This document shows, in pieces, positions 1 through 13,157 of a stretch of 64,000 nt of DNA. The translations under genes and the position numbers were made by a program. The DNA is from Cladorhizidae sp. MBARI D1340-BT2 (taxonomy: Eukaryota > Porifera > Demospongiae > Poecilosclerida > Cladorhizidae), in NCBI GenBank assembly GCA_028752905.1, contig JAQNBH010000011.1, forward strand, positions 4,905,378-4,969,377, in the 5' to 3' direction. The notes beneath the pieces are model-generated. The model had not been told where the DNA came from, made no database searches, and saw nothing but the letters and a program-made list of their open reading frames with translations. Each line of letters opens with the position of its first letter. Positions within the stretch are counted from its first letter, which is position 1.

Positions 1-610
1 TGGCTAGGGTTAGGGCTAAGGGTTGAGTCAGGGCTGCGGCTAGGGTTAGGGCTAATGGTTGAGTCAGGGCTGTGGCTAGGGTTAGGGCTAATGGTTGAGT
101 CAGGGCTGTGGCTAGGGTTATGGCTGATGGTTGAGTCAGGGCTGTGGCTAGGGTTAGGGCTAATGGTTGAGTCAGGGCTGTGGCTAGGGTTAGGGCTAAT
201 GGTTGAGTCAGGGCTGTGGCTAGGGTTAGGGCTAATGGTTGAGTAAGTGGTCAGGGTTAGGGCTAAGGGTTGAGTCAGGGCTATGGCTAGAGTTAGGGAT
301 AAAGGTTGAGTCAGGGCTGTGGCTAGGGTTAGGGCTAATGGTTGAGTCAGGGCTGTGGCTAGGGTTAGGGCTGATGGTTGAGTCAGGGCTGTGGCTAGGG
401 TTAGGACTAATGGTTGAGTCAGGGATGTGGCTAGGGTTGGGGCTAATGGTTGAGTCAGGGCTGTGGCTAGGGTTAGGGCTAATGGTTGAGTAAGTGGTCA
501 GGGTTAGGGCTAAGGATTGAGTCAGGGCTATGGCTAGAGTTAGGGATAAGGGTTTAATCAGGGCTGTGGCTAGGGTTAGGGCTAATGGTTGAGTCAGGGT
601 TGAGTTGTGG
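1..610. repeat. 36-bp minisatellite with TTAGGG motifs
   Basis: About 16 tandem copies of a 36-bp unit (GGCTAGGGTTAGGGCTAATG followed by GTTGAGTCAGGGCTGT). Because 36 is a multiple of three and the unit lacks stops, one frame stays open as a 12-residue repeat; this is a by-product and not evidence of a gene. A variant block beginning GAGTAAGTGGTCAGGG occurs at 241 and again at 488, so there is a higher-order period of about 247 bp. Each unit contains the telomere-like string GGGTTAGGG. The array runs off the left edge of the window. Confidence 0.95.
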
Positions 611-1036
611 ATAGTTTTATAGACAAAGTAAGCAATTCCTCAACTGTTGGCTTCGATTTAACCCTGTAAACATGAAAGCCTCTTTCAAGAATGGCATAGC
701 AATCTCATCCACAGCCTTTCAGCAGGTTTCTCTTCAGAAGTGAATTGCATATCATCTCATGGTCAGTCTCATCAGCGAAAAATAATTCATAAACACGAGT
801 TGACAAAAATATATTGACGCGAAATAATGTCTTGTGGATTATTTTAAGCATGACGTATTCGGTTGCTATGTTTATTATCCTCCAAGCTCTGACCTGCATC
901 CATGACGCAGGAAAGTTCTATTTAATGCACATGCTATGTAATTATTTTAGCATCTCAATTAATTGCTATAAATAAATTGAATCAATTCAAACCACACCTC
1001 TTAAGGCGCACTGGGAGACAATTTTCCAGTTTGCTG
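611..1036. other. Spacer without recognised feature
   Basis: AT-rich unique sequence between two minisatellites. The only open frame (705-899, minus) has no recognisable domain. Nothing else is supported. Confidence 0.6.
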
Positions 1037-1576
1037 TTCAAGGGGTGGAGGTGAGGTTTGCATGTTTTCAAGGGTGGAGGTGAGGTTTGCATGTTCAAGG
1101 ATGGAGGTGAGGTTAGCATGTTCAAGGGTGGAGGTGAGGTTAGCATGTTCAAGGATGGAGGTGAGGTTTGCATGTTCAAGGGTGGAGGTGAGGTTAGCAT
1201 GTTCAAGGATGGAGGTGAGGTTTGCATGTTCAAGGATGGAGGTGAGGTTTGCATGTTCAAGGGTGGAGGTGAGGTTTGCATGTTCAAGGGTGGAGGTGAG
1301 GTTTGCATGTTCAAGGGTGGAGGTGAGGTTTGCATGTTCAAGGGTGGAGGTGAGGTTTGCATGTTCAAGGTGGAGGTGAGGTTAGCATGTTCAAGGATGG
1401 AAGTGAGGTTTGCATGTTCAAGGGTGGAGGTGAGGTTTGCATGTTCAAGGATGGAGGTGTGGTTTGCATGTTCAAGGTGGAGGTGAGGTTTGCATGTTCA
1501 AGGATGGAGGTGAAGTTTGCATGTTCAAGGATGGAGGTAAGGTTTGCATGTTCAAGGGTGGAGGTGAAGTTTGCAG
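1037..1576. repeat. 27-bp minisatellite
   Basis: About 20 tandem copies of a 27-bp unit (TTCAAGGGTGGAGGTGAGGT plus TTGCATG), with point variants GGATGG and TTAGCATG and a few one-base deletions that shift the register. Several frames on both strands are open because the unit lacks stops. The one-base slips between copies argue against coding. Confidence 0.95.
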
Positions 1577-1589
1577 TGTTTATTAATTT

Positions 1590-3600
1590 CTTATTTTGTC
1601 AGGGGAGCGAGCAAGGGAGTTCTTCTTGCAGACCAACATTCCACCTCTGAACCTTGGACACATCTGGTGAGCACTGCCCACTTCTCTGTCTCCTAGATAT
1701 GACTTCAACTCCGTCACGTTCTTGGACCTATGCGCACCTTGAATGGCCTTCACTCTGCTGGGTAATGGGTGTAACCCCATTGATCTGATGTCCAAGGTAG
1801 GACACGGATGGCACTAGAAACTGACACTTCTGCTTCTTGGCCCGGAGGTTTGCTTCCTTTAACCTCTTCGAGACCTCTTCTAGCGAACTCAAATGCTCCT
1901 CTTGGGTCTTCCCTGAAATGAGAATATCATCCAGGTAGACGGTAACTCCTGGTACAACCTGAAACAGCTGTTCCATGACTTTCTGAAAAATCCCTGCAGC
2001 TGAAGAAATTGCGTATGGCAATCTAGTATAGCGATACAGACCCTTATGCGTATTAATAACCAAGTATATACTTCTGTGATTCTTTGTCTAAGGGCAGGTG
2101 TTGGTAGGCTTGGCTGAGTTCTAGCTTAGTAAACACCCTTCCTTTTTAAAGTATTGCAAATAGATCTTCGACCTTAGGAATCGGGGAACGTGAGACAGGA
2201 TTAACTATGGTACGGAAATCTACAGAGATTTGAACTGACTTCTTCTCCCATTTTACTACAGCAGTGATAGGTGCCTCTCAAACCGAATAATCAATAGGTG
2301 ACAATGTCCCCTCAGCGACCAATCTGTTTAACTCCTACTCGGCCTTTTGTCTCAGAACATACGGTACTGTTCTGGCTTTAGAAAAGCATGGTTTTGCTTG
2401 AGGCTCTATTTCAATTAGGCCTTATACCTCTTCAATGTACCTAACTCATCTAAGAAAACTTCTCACTGTACTTCTCTAACAGCTCTGGTAATATAGGCTT
2501 TTGCATGTAATGGATTTGACTCCAGTTGAGCTTTATCTTATGGAACTAACTTCTGCCTAACTGAGTAGGGCCGTTGCCCTTGAGAACTATTAGTGGCAAC
2601 TTAACTCTCTGGTCCCCATACTCTACTTTTACCATCACTCTCCCAGGCATCATCATTGAGTTTGACGATTACTGCAATTGGTGCAACTCGCTCTCATCTA
2701 TGTTCAACATTGTCCACTGTTCCCACTGACCAGGGTAACTCATCAGATTCAGAGTATCCTTTAGACTCCTCTTGGATGTTATGCACCTTCTTGCTTCTCA
2801 TCCCAGGCCGGCATTGGAGCTTCAGTTGACTATGGCAATATGTCCTTTCTTTCCACAGTTATGGCATGCCTTGTCCTTGAATCGACACAGAGTAGCTAGG
2901 TACCCAGCTTTCCACAGCGGTGACAAATGATCGGTTTAGCTTATTTCTCATAAACAGCTCTCCGCTGCCTAACTTTCTGTACTGGCTCAGCCTTCATCGG
3001 AGTGATGAGTTTCAGTGTGGCTTTCATCTCGCGCTGGTTTTTTACTGCTGCTCCCGTTCTCTGTGCCAGTTCCAGAGCAAAGTTGTAAGTCAACTTCTCT
3101 GCAGTAAGCAGCTTCTTTTGTAATGCATTGTTGCTAATACCACAAACAATTCTGTCCCACAGCATTCTTTCAAGCGCATCCCCAAAGTTACAATCTTCCG
3201 CCAGCCATCGCAATTCTGCAACAAACCTGATTTATCAGGTTGTCTTACTCTAGAAAAGAAACGAAGCTCTGCAATACTTCAGAGGGAAGCAGACTATAGT
3301 GCTTCGTAAGGACTGTGACTAACTCCTCAAAGGTTTTCTCAGTCGGCTGAACAGGTGAAAGGAGACCTCTCAACAGTTTGTACGGTCCAGGGCCGATCAC
3401 GGAAAGGAAGGTGGAACGTCTTTCGACTGCCTTAGATTCACCAAGAATGTCGTTGGCTATAAAGAACTCCTCTAACCTCTCGACATATTGTTATTCCTCT
3501 TTCTCAGGATTGAATTCTGGCTAGTAGTGTAATTTTTTAATCCCATAACTCGTCGCCAATTTTATATTTGACTATCCAATTCCCTGAATCGGCTTGTAGG
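1590..3600 (-). pseudogene. Ty3/gypsy gag-pol fragment, decayed
   Basis: Minus-strand remnant read from high to low coordinates. About 3500-2941 is gag of the type seen in invertebrate K02A2.6-like elements (motif DRIVCGI at the start of the 2941-3213 frame). About 2935-2823 holds CCHC-type zinc knuckles, including CHNCGKKGHIA. About 2720-2560 is a protease-region remnant, and about 2400-1600 is reverse transcriptase with the catalytic YLDD box inside the open stretch 1728-2063, followed by the RT connection region in another frame. Stops and frameshifts break it throughout. RNase H, integrase and LTRs are not visible. The order gag-PR-RT is conventional, unlike the Gmr1-type elements further right. 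Not expected to be functional. Confidence 0.85.
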
Positions 3601-3846
3601 TTAATATAACTTCTGATGCTTAAATCTGGCCAGCAACACCATGCATCACTCAGGAGTGTAACGACATAACTTAAGTACAGACAATACAGGAAATACATTA
3701 AACCATATTATGTACAATATACAGAGGACAGTTCAATACACTACAACTAAACAATAGCAACAACAAAATATCAAAATAGCTTTAGCACATCATTATATTT
3801 TAACAAAACTGTCACTGGATATACTCAGCAGATATTGTTCGAAGTG

Positions 3847-6800
3847 TTAGCACGAATATCCTTTATTTACAAACAGAGCAATAGCTGCAAGGAGCGCCAG
3901 CACGAGAGGAGTGGTAGCATTAGCAGCACTGCCACCAGTCGTGATGCTAATATCATCTTGAACTACGTTCATGGTATTGTTGGTTAATGTTGGGATACCC
4001 ACGTGACCTGCCAGAGCTCCATTATTTCGCTTGTTATCTGCCCATCCATACATGACGTAGTAATTTCCATCCAAGTCAACGTCTGAGTTGGATTCAATGC
4101 TACCACTACCAGCAGATCTCCGGGCAATCCTAGAGAGACAGAAAGAAAGTGCTATAATTATGTTTCATGGACCTTCAAATTATTTTCAGAGTATAATGCA
4201 AACTCTGAACCTAACATTCTGAGGGTGACTAAAGTTGTGGAATGCATGTCATGGTTCTACTCACGTGCATGATAGCCTTCCATCAACAATAGAACCACTA
4301 AACAGAGTGACATCCTGAAAAGTATCCAGCGTGTTAGTCCTATTTGGACTGGGACCATTCCATGTGTCAGCTGCAACCACAGCCTCCGTACCATTTACGA
4401 TGTTACAAGCCAGGACATCAGCATCGAACTGAGAGAAGGAACATTGTCATAATATTATTGTACTAATTCACATAATAGCTTCAACATTATTAAGTCAAAA
4501 CTATTTCTCGTGAATTCTGATACACTTCTATTGTGCCACAACAGCTTTAAAAACAGGTCTTCTGCAGACAATTTTGAAGTGACTTTATAGCTACATAGCC
4601 CTCCTCCTCTTGATTTAGTTAACTGCTCTAGCTATGTGTATTAGTTAACTGTACATAACTACTATAATAGCTAGTTAACAGACACCCTAAGGTCAAATTG
4701 TTGGTGAGGTAGGAACATTGGCTTGCAAAAAGGTTGAAATTTGGGAGGGGGGGATGACTTTACAGTGCCTGAACATAAATGAGTTCTATCAAGTTCAAAC
4801 TTCTTGAATGTATTTCTTATGCACTCTGCCAATTGTAAGCTGTAATAGTGGGAGTTTCATGAATGCATATTTTCACTCTCAAGTGAAGCATAAAGGTTGG
4901 GTCACAAAATGACAGAGGCCAACCAGAGCCTTGCATAATTCAGATATTCCCTTCCATTCCACTCCGTTCCATCATGTTGTGAACAGAACAAAACAAGGAA
5001 ACATAACAGAATGCAATGGTGTACTCAATTAGAAAATAGTAATTGACAACACAACATTGAACCACTCCTTTCATCACTGGTGTTATGGGACATGAAAGGC
5101 ATTCATTTGCTAAAATCTGAGCAGCTCTGAAGAGCCTTTGAGCTGTGCTGATATAACTATTGCATATCTAAGAATCGTGTGCTCACTTGAACAAGAATGA
5201 TGCTTGATTTGTCATTTTGTCATTGGACTCAACATTAAGAATTCGGACATGCCATGAGTGTTTTTTTAAGATAATAAATTAGACAATAGCTTGAATCTTA
5301 GTCTGCCCACATCCAAATTTCTTGGCCACTTTTGAGTCAGGAAACATGCGAGAAAACAATTTTTTGGCATGAAGGAAAGACTGTGCATAGAGTGAAATAT
5401 TCAGAGAATCACTAGTGGTTGAGGTTTACGTGAGTGAATTGACTTGTCCTGCCTGCGGTAAATGCTCATATGACCTAGTGATAGCCACTCACCCAACTTC
5501 AGTTTCAGCTGGAGGTAGCAAATGGGTTAATTGGAGGTTATTGCCCAATTATCAAACAGCAGCAATATCCACAAAGTGAATTGCCACTAAGGCAAACAGA
5601 AAGGCATTCCCAGAAGAGTTTCCAAAGATACACTGTTTGTAAGAGCATACTCTGTGAAGTATGGTGAGCCCCAAAAAGATCACTGACGAGATACCAATGC
5701 AAAATAACGCTACTGCAATTACTGCGTCATTCTGAAGACTATCATATAAAACTACACTACTACTAAAACTGACTGCTAGTTATGTATATTATAAAACCTG
5801 TCTATAACATAACTTCTAACTAAACCATATGCAAGTTAGCTAGTCATTCATTGCTACCTAGCTAAACAAACTAGAAAATGCCCAAAAGATCCAGCAATAA
5901 AGGTTTCAATTCATCACAAACTATTTACAACCAATGTGTTGGTTACCAGATCATACAATACTACTTAGCGGGAATAAGCCCTACTGAAGTTCTACCTTAT
6001 ACTAACTTATTCTCAAACATCTGAGGATACCAAAAAACTAGCATCTGCTCCACTATAACTGGAAATCTCCTGGGTGAGGAAACTCCAACATCAAAGAGAC
6101 TCCAAATAAACTGGTACAGAAAGGCTTCAATTGGAAATCTCCTGGGCAAGGTTAGGAATTGTGACTAAACAGGTCAATCTAACTCGAGTTTATAGCCAGT
6201 AATAAGCACCACTAAACAAGCACAGTCTAGAATTCTCCCCCTCTACATCTGTAGTTCGAAATCCTTATAGGCTAAGGTACTAGACATCATCAAAGACAAG
6301 CACATAACTAAAGCCAGCTTTGCCTTCACTATTGTGTTCAATTAAACTAGTCGGACAGTTTCTATAGTAAAATGCTTGTCTTAGGTAACCATAAACTTAC
6401 CTTGAAAGCCTTGGAAATGCTCCATATTACAGCCACACAGCACTTTAGAAGTTCTTTTTAATTTTTTTTACCAGCCACACGTGAATGTTCAATATTTACA
6501 GGCTATCCATGAAAGATTTAATCAACCTTGATCAGATTAGGTACAGGGGCAGGTAATTATGAATTATGGTAACTGTCTGGCTCACTTTAGGAACAAACAA
6601 TAGGCTATAGTAATGACTTCAGGCACCAGGGACACAGTCAACAAATCAGGGGCTGTCCCAGACATTCATACAGTTGGAGTCTATGCATCTACATGAGTAC
6701 ACTCACCATGCTACGAGTAGCAGAGAAGCCCACACCCACCCATGCCTTTGCAGTGGCCTCCATGTATACATCAATGTATGCACTATCTCCAGCGTTGATA

Positions 6801-9800
6801 TCGATGCCCACATAAATAGCACAGCTAGCTCGTGCACAACCTTCAGGACTACGAAGAATGGTCCTGTAAGCATCAAGGCTCCTCGTCTATTACACATAAG
6901 AATTACCATCATTGTCATTATTGAGATGTCGTGAGGGAAGATTTAACTCACCGGATTAGTCACTGCACTTGATCGATTGAGGATCACAGCCTAAAAAAAA
7001 AGAAGGCAGGTGTTAGTACAAGATGCATTACTAATAAAGAATGTATGTTCACGAACAATTGCAACAACTGAATGTTGTTCGCTATTAATTTATGTTTGTT
7101 GAACTGAAGAACTCCACACTCACCTTATCTAAATCTCAGGTCTACTTCTAAACTATGTTCTTTCTATAAATAATTCTGGATATAATGTTTTGCACTCCTA
7201 TAGAATACAGGTCCATAATATAGGACCGACGTTTTGTAATGATCATTACTTATAACCTACTGCATACCTTGAAAGGTTAGTATATAAAAAATGCAGGTGA
7301 CCTAACAGAGCAAGCACAGCTGTTCTAAAGCCTCTGTGGCAGGCTTGGAATGGGCATGGACTTGCACCTTTTACCAGCTGCCAAGCACCAGCACACGCTG
7401 GCCTCCCAGTTACTCTTTATAGCTAACTCATGGCCAACAGAGACTGGCACAAGAGAGATTGTTTGAAGTGATGAGCCTGAACCAAGTTGAAAACAATATT
7501 TGCTAGTCCTCATCTAACATAGTTGGTTTCTAATTGTTGTTCTTTGTTTTTGTCGTCATCAAGGTCAGAGAAAGGGGTTGCTAGAATTATAGATCATCCA
7601 ACTTCCTATCTCTGGATGTAAGCCATGCACTTCCTAGTGCTGCTTCAGCTGCCATCTCTCTCAGCCCTAATCAGTGCATCTTGTCATCTTCACTGTCATA
7701 CAACACCACTGAGGTCCCACGGACCTTGAATGAGTTTATGATCACCTCTGTAACCTGTGCATGTATAGTTCAAACACAAGCCATGAGAACAGTTAGAAGA
7801 TGAACAATATTTTATTCAGACTTCATCGATGAGTGAACAGTTGATGCCCACAGGCTCCTCATCCTTCATACCCCAGCAATCATAAATGCATACTTTAGGG
7901 ACAGTAACTTCAGTAAAGCAAGCTAGCATCAACAAGAACAAACAAAACTTACAGCTGCATTCAGCAGGCCATAATACCTTGGCTGATCTTGGACAATAGT
8001 GAACCTATGATTACACCACAACAATAGCAATAAACAATAAAAGTGAAATATTAATTGTTTATCAATGTTTGTTACCCTTCATAATAATTATCATGTGTGT
8101 GTATGTTGTGCATGTATGCATGTGTGTATAAAAAAAAAACTCGACTGTTAGCAAATGATAACTATCTAAATTAGTTATTGCCATGCACATTAATTAATTT
8201 GCTTTTGTCTCTCACTAGAGTAGCTGCAAAAACAAAACAAAAAACTTTGTGTTCCATTTTAGTCATTCTTGATGGTAGAAAAAACATAAAAGTTTCTTAT
8301 CCGTTGACATGTCAAGTTATATTCAATGAACTCTCACTTGACATAACATTACGATAAACTTTTCAATGAATGGAAATTTGCAAGTAAGTAGAGGAGAGAT
8401 CTATTAGTTGCAAAAATTATCCAAGCATTTTTTGGGAGTAACTTTAAGTTAGCTAGTTACATTTTGTCTTAGATAGTGAGCTACACATTAAACAGCTCAG
8501 AGCCTGTTTACTATATGGCAAATATTGGTATTGTTTCGTCATGATGCCTGTCATCGTGGGTTGATGCTCGTCATGCTTGACATATTCTGAAATAGCACCT
8601 ACATGCATTGTGACCTTCTGCCATGTCAAAGTCACGGGGACAGTCAGCCAAATTTAAAAATAAGTTTTACTCATTCTATAATATTGTGTTATATAGATAA
8701 AATATAGCTTTCTCCATATGCTTAATTGAATTATATACAACATATTTTTCTACATGTCTCCTTCTTTACTTGACTCGGCTGACTTAATGTGCAAGCTCAT
8801 TGCTGATGGTATGGCACTTCTATAGCCATGACTCGAGAATACAGCCGGTGCATATACCTTGATATTTCTATGTAAAAGTCACTTTTGATCATGCATGTGT
8901 AAGAATGCTGTTCGGTTTCTACGTGGAATTGTCACATATGAATATATATACGCACATGAAGTTGACGTATCCATTTGATCCAGTCGGAGCTGTCCAATTA
9001 AACACTTGTGAAGTGAAGTCATCCCTTGCAATATTTATATGAGCTACAGTTGTCTGTGTGTGTAAAATATAATATTCCTTTTGATGATTACTCCATATAA
9101 CAATTCTAAAATTAAAAAAATTAAAAAACCTCCCAAAAATATATTATGCAATTTCTATCAAGTTAATTAAAACATGGAGTAGAAAAAGAATGCAATTAAA
9201 CATTTAGAGAAAAGACACATAGATATTGTAATTATATCTTTCACTATAATAATACATACCATTGAAGGGATTCCAGCGCACTCAAGAAATTGTTGCTGGT
9301 CGGGGTCAGTTATGTCAAATGTTCCTATTTGGACACCAGTTTGGTCCTGGGTCTGCACTATAAAACCCCTGAAAGTAGTCTCCCCTCGGAGCGTAACTAC
9401 ATTGTAATTTGAACATGTGTTAACGAGTATCTACCGCTGACGACTCCATAACCTGACTGAGCTGCCTGACTCTCTGTTAAGGCTCTTATCCCAGTTACCC
9501 CATTGCCCAATGCCCGGCAATAGTAACTAGATTGATAAAAATACCCAGCACACTCAATCAGAACTCAAAACACCCAAGATCAAAGATCCCGTGACTATCC
9601 ATGTGCGTGGCTTATATAGCCAATGTTATATCTGTGCCTAAAAATAGTACAACTAATAATAGACTAATTACCGCATACCAAGTTAATTAACAGTCAAGGT
9701 GCTATAATACTGAGTATGACCTAATAAGTAATGACGGTCTGCATTGTGCATGGTCTTGTTCTTGAATAGCCGGCTTGGTCTGTGCATGGTCAGGGAGTCC

Positions 9801-11788
9801 TACCTGCAGTTAGGGGGGGTTAGGCTCCCTGACACCATAACATTCTGATGGGAAGTAATAGTGATAACGATAAGGTCACATAGGAAATTTAATTAACCTC
9901 TTGACCTATACCTTTCCACAGTGCTCCGAGAGGAAAGAAGAGAAAAATGTAGTTGGGTTCGCCACACCAGAGCTGTACGCATGTTGATGGTTCCTCCCCG
10001 CTGATAGTCAACCGAGCTTTCCTTGCAGATGATTATATTTTAAACAGATTTTTATATTATATCTCCCTGTACACTTTTGGTAAGCTTAGTCACTATTCAA
10101 AACTGAAGTTTCTTAGCCTCAATTTCAAGTCACTTTCAGTCTGAATTCTAAGTAAAGCAATAGAAGTTGTCTTCCAAAATTTCTAGGCCAGGAATTGGTA
10201 CTCATGATACACTGCTAGGAGAGAACACAGTGCTCAACATCTTACAATACTTTATATATATTATATGCATAGAACTGTTCACTTTTAAAAACCATAGGGA
10301 AATTCTCCATCTTATTTTTGCCTAGTTCGGAATAATATGAGACTGGACCTGATCTGCCCAATTTGATGATTTTGGTACCTCAAAGTCATTCATTCAAGCA
10401 TGCGGGCAGTTTGCAAAAGCAGCCTCCTGAAGAAAAGGTTATGTAACTGTCTTCATAGCTAGTGTTTTGATGAAATATGAATTATGCTCAGCCCACTTTT
10501 TGATTTTATATATACACAAACATCTGCTCAGTACAATAAAGGTATTACCATCCTAAATTAATGCTAGGCAATGATAATGATATTTGATCATTTTTTGATC
10601 ATATATTATGCCAAAAATATATCTCAGTCACCCTATGGAAATGTTTGGCTACTTCAATTAGTTGATTAACTTCACTTGAAAATGTGTTCTCGTAAAATGA
10701 AGAAGAGCTACTACTAATATGACAGCTACTACAAACTCTATTAACAATTACTATAACATGTGAAACAGCAGCATGACAACTACTGACAGGAATATCAGTG
10801 TCTGTCTTCTGATATAAAGTTTTGTGGTCACATATTTTGACAGCTGTATAGTAATTTTCTTGTCGATGAGCAATTCTTGCTTAGGTTCTAGTTAGCTTTT
10901 TTTTTTTATAGCTTGTACCTGAATATATTTGAGATAAGAACAATGCCGAAGGCTACCCACAACAGTGCAGATGAGAGAAAAGTGAAGGAGGCCATGGCAG
11001 ACCATCACTCAGTCACATTCAATCGCACTTAGGTGAAACTTTCAATGCTCGAGAAATCTCACTGCAGTGGCTGGAAATCTTCTTCTTGTAAAAAAAAAGT
11101 GGACAATGCAGCTCGGCTGATACAGGAAATACTGAGGCAAATCCCAATCAACTCCTTTTTCAATGAGCATGTTTTCGTTGCATTCAGTCAGTAGCTAGCT
11201 ATACATGTGTAGTATGTACACATACTATATATTATGTGCATGCACTTGAATATATGTAGGGATGCCAGGCTGATATTAATAATTTATTGGGGATAATGTG
11301 TGGTGTTCCCAGACATGGCTATTTCTGAGTTACCGGTAGTTCCCAGTCCCAGCTGCCTGGATAAGGGGAGTTTGAGTGATTTATTTGCATCCATTTTTGT
11401 CAGATGGTAGATTTATCTTTCTATCAGCTTAAAATTTGTTTCTTGTCAATGTTTCAACCAACATACTTGGGTCATTTTCTTTTCACATCCAAAACTCGGG
11501 TGCATACATTATACATTATTGTAATGTAAAATCTAGATACCTATCATGATTTTTACTTTACTAACCAATATAGGTTTGTCCATCTGTGTAGGGGTACATT
11601 GTCTTTTCAGAATCTGGGAGAAGGTCAGTCGAGATGAAGTAGCCACCATCCCCATCCTGTTTCTGGTGAGGAGCAGGTGATACTGGCACCAACCCTGGGC
11701 AAACGGCTGCAGGTGGTCCTTGCGGATTACCACGAACAATTCCAATAGCGAGAGTTAGTGCGCAAAGCAGAGTATACAGAGCCATCAC
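3847..11788 (-). CDS. Reeler-DOMON domain protein, multi-exon host gene
   Basis: Likely exons on the minus strand: 11566-11788, 9260-9396, 8956-9053, 7953-8004, 7725-7754, 6952-6990, 6707-6863, 4265-4428 and 3847-4129, all with GT-AG borders. Exon 1 starts MMALYTLLCALTLAIG, a signal peptide, followed by a Reeler domain through exon 4 (motifs GQTYIVTLRG and FRGFIVQ across the first splice; FNWTAPTGSNGYVNF). Exons 7-9 encode a DOMON domain (WVGVGFS; FDADVLAC; VVAADTWNG; NTLDTFQDVTL; YYVMYGWAD). The C-terminus ends in a hydrophobic stretch (PLVLALLAAIALFV) just before the TAA, suiting a GPI anchor or a single membrane span. Reeler-DOMON proteins related to FRRS1 usually carry a cytochrome b561 region after DOMON; none is seen here. 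Splice phases agree except between 6952-6990 and 6707-6863, where the simple join shifts frame. A longer exon 5 skipping 6952-6990 would restore frame. Function (extracellular binding or adhesion) is inferred. Confidence 0.82.
4429..6706 (-). other. Large intron of the Reeler-DOMON gene
   Basis: About 2.3 kb AT-rich sequence between two DOMON exons that join in phase 0. No conserved coding stretch or identifiable transposon was recognised inside. Confidence 0.7.
9397..11565 (-). other. First intron of the Reeler-DOMON gene
   Basis: About 2.2 kb, AT-rich, donor GTTAGT at 11565 and acceptor TAG ending at 9397. It splits a valine codon (phase 1) inside the Reeler domain. No gene or complete element was recognised in it. 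Confidence 0.75.
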
Positions 11789-11956
11789 AACGTTTATACA
11801 AGTAGCTTCGAGCGCTGTATAATGAAGGCTTATATTTTACCTTAGCTGAGTTGCGGGCGTTTAAATATCAGACGGGTATCGCGGGGAGTACTCCTTTCAA
11901 AATGGCTCAGATAATTCCCACGCTCCCAACCCCTCAAAAAAAAAACTCACACAACG

Positions 11957-11960
11957 CCGG
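11957..11960. other. CCGG target-site duplication, left
   Basis: CCGG directly precedes the TGTCATGCC terminus at 11961. The same four bases follow the opposite terminus at 19152-19155, as described for Ginger1 transposons. Confidence 0.85.
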
Positions 11961-12018
11961 TGTCATGCCGCACTGCCATAATATTATTACTCGCACTTTG
12001 CGTACTGCGCACGCGCAG
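11961..12018 (+). repeat. Ginger1 left terminal inverted repeat
   Basis: Starts TGTCATGCC and contains ATTACTCGCACTT and ACTGCGCACGCGC. It matches the reverse complement of 19109-19151 apart from a short insertion (GCACTGCC) and a few substitutions. Confidence 0.85.
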
Positions 12019-12030
12019 TTATTTATTTCC

Positions 12031-12130
12031 TTATGTCCCGCGGGAAGTGCGAGTAATAATTATGGCATGGTCTCCATGCCGCACTGCCATATTACTCGCA
12101 CTTCATCCAATGCGCGTGCGCAAATCTTTA
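12031..12130. repeat. Extra inverted and direct TIR copies
   Basis: Just inside the left end, GAAGTGCGAGTAATAATTATGG (12038 onward) is an inverted copy of the terminus, and CATATTACTCGCACTTC (about 12088) with a GCGCGTGCGC block is a further direct copy. The 11961-12067 part could be a small foldback derivative that is separate or inserted. A diverged copy lies outside the element near 19690-19735. Confidence 0.7.
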
Positions 12131-13157
12131 AATGAACTTACTACAACAGTGTTTGTTTTGGGGCGGGGAGGTGCCAAAGACATAAGGACATGTGACCCTA
12201 GGTGTTTCCTCTTCTCCCACCACTTGAACACATTTTCCATTACAATTGCAATTTGGTCTACCATACCCAACACCTCCTCACTTCACCCCTGCTATATGCT
12301 CTCACCTACCCAACATTAGACCTACTCTCCACCATTTCTCCATACCACCCACTCCTCAGACCCTTCAATGCTCTTGACCATATCCAATAATCTTCCTCTA
12401 TCACCAGCAAACTCCCCACAGTACAACAAGAAGTGCACAATCTTTCACAACACCTCTTCCATAATTATCAGAATAAGGCATGAAATTTGCAGTTGAATAT
12501 CAGTAAAAATTCCCACAGAACTCATCGGCAGGAGTAGGAGAAACACAATGATCAATTATTGCATAGATGCAACCATGGAAATTGGAGCCCTTGATCACTC
12601 ACTCACTCACTCCATAAGACCCTGGGTTTTGGAATCCAGCTCTTAGCATAAAATTATGGTGATTGTGGGCAAGTGGCAATGTGTGATGTCCAGAGCTAAA
12701 GATGAGCAGAGTATATAATATAGTCAGCTCTTCCCATCAATTCTCTCTCCATATTAATACTTATCAGTCACTATATATAATTTATATATTTTTATTACAA
12801 TTAACTTCTGTTGCCTTTGCAAGCTCTGTGGGACTATATGTCCCAAGTAGGGTGGGTACCCATGCTGACCCAGGACCCTCGTTCATTTCCGTTTCATCTG
12901 GTTGTTAGATATTTTAATTTCACTTGGAATTGTTTTTCTCTTCTCTATCTAATACCAAGTGTGAATTATTCTTAATATAATTTAATTCCCTTTCAAGTAT
13001 TGTGATATAATTATAGGAAAACCCATTCTATGAATTCTCATTGACAACTGACCATGAATTTCATAACTTTCCAAATAACTCACAATATATTTCACAATTC
13101 AAGAGATGCACTACATTATATACTTGTTGACAAGCTCATAGATTACTCTTTAATATT

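Noticed and set aside
55..493. Open reading frames over the 36-bp array
   Set aside because: They follow from a stop-free unit with length divisible by three; no start context, splice signals or domain.
1..610. True telomere
   Set aside because: TTAGGG occurs once per 36-bp unit and not as pure tandem hexamers.
982..1650. Overlapping frames on both strands across the 27-bp array
   Set aside because: Frames shift at one-base slips between units; repeat artefact.
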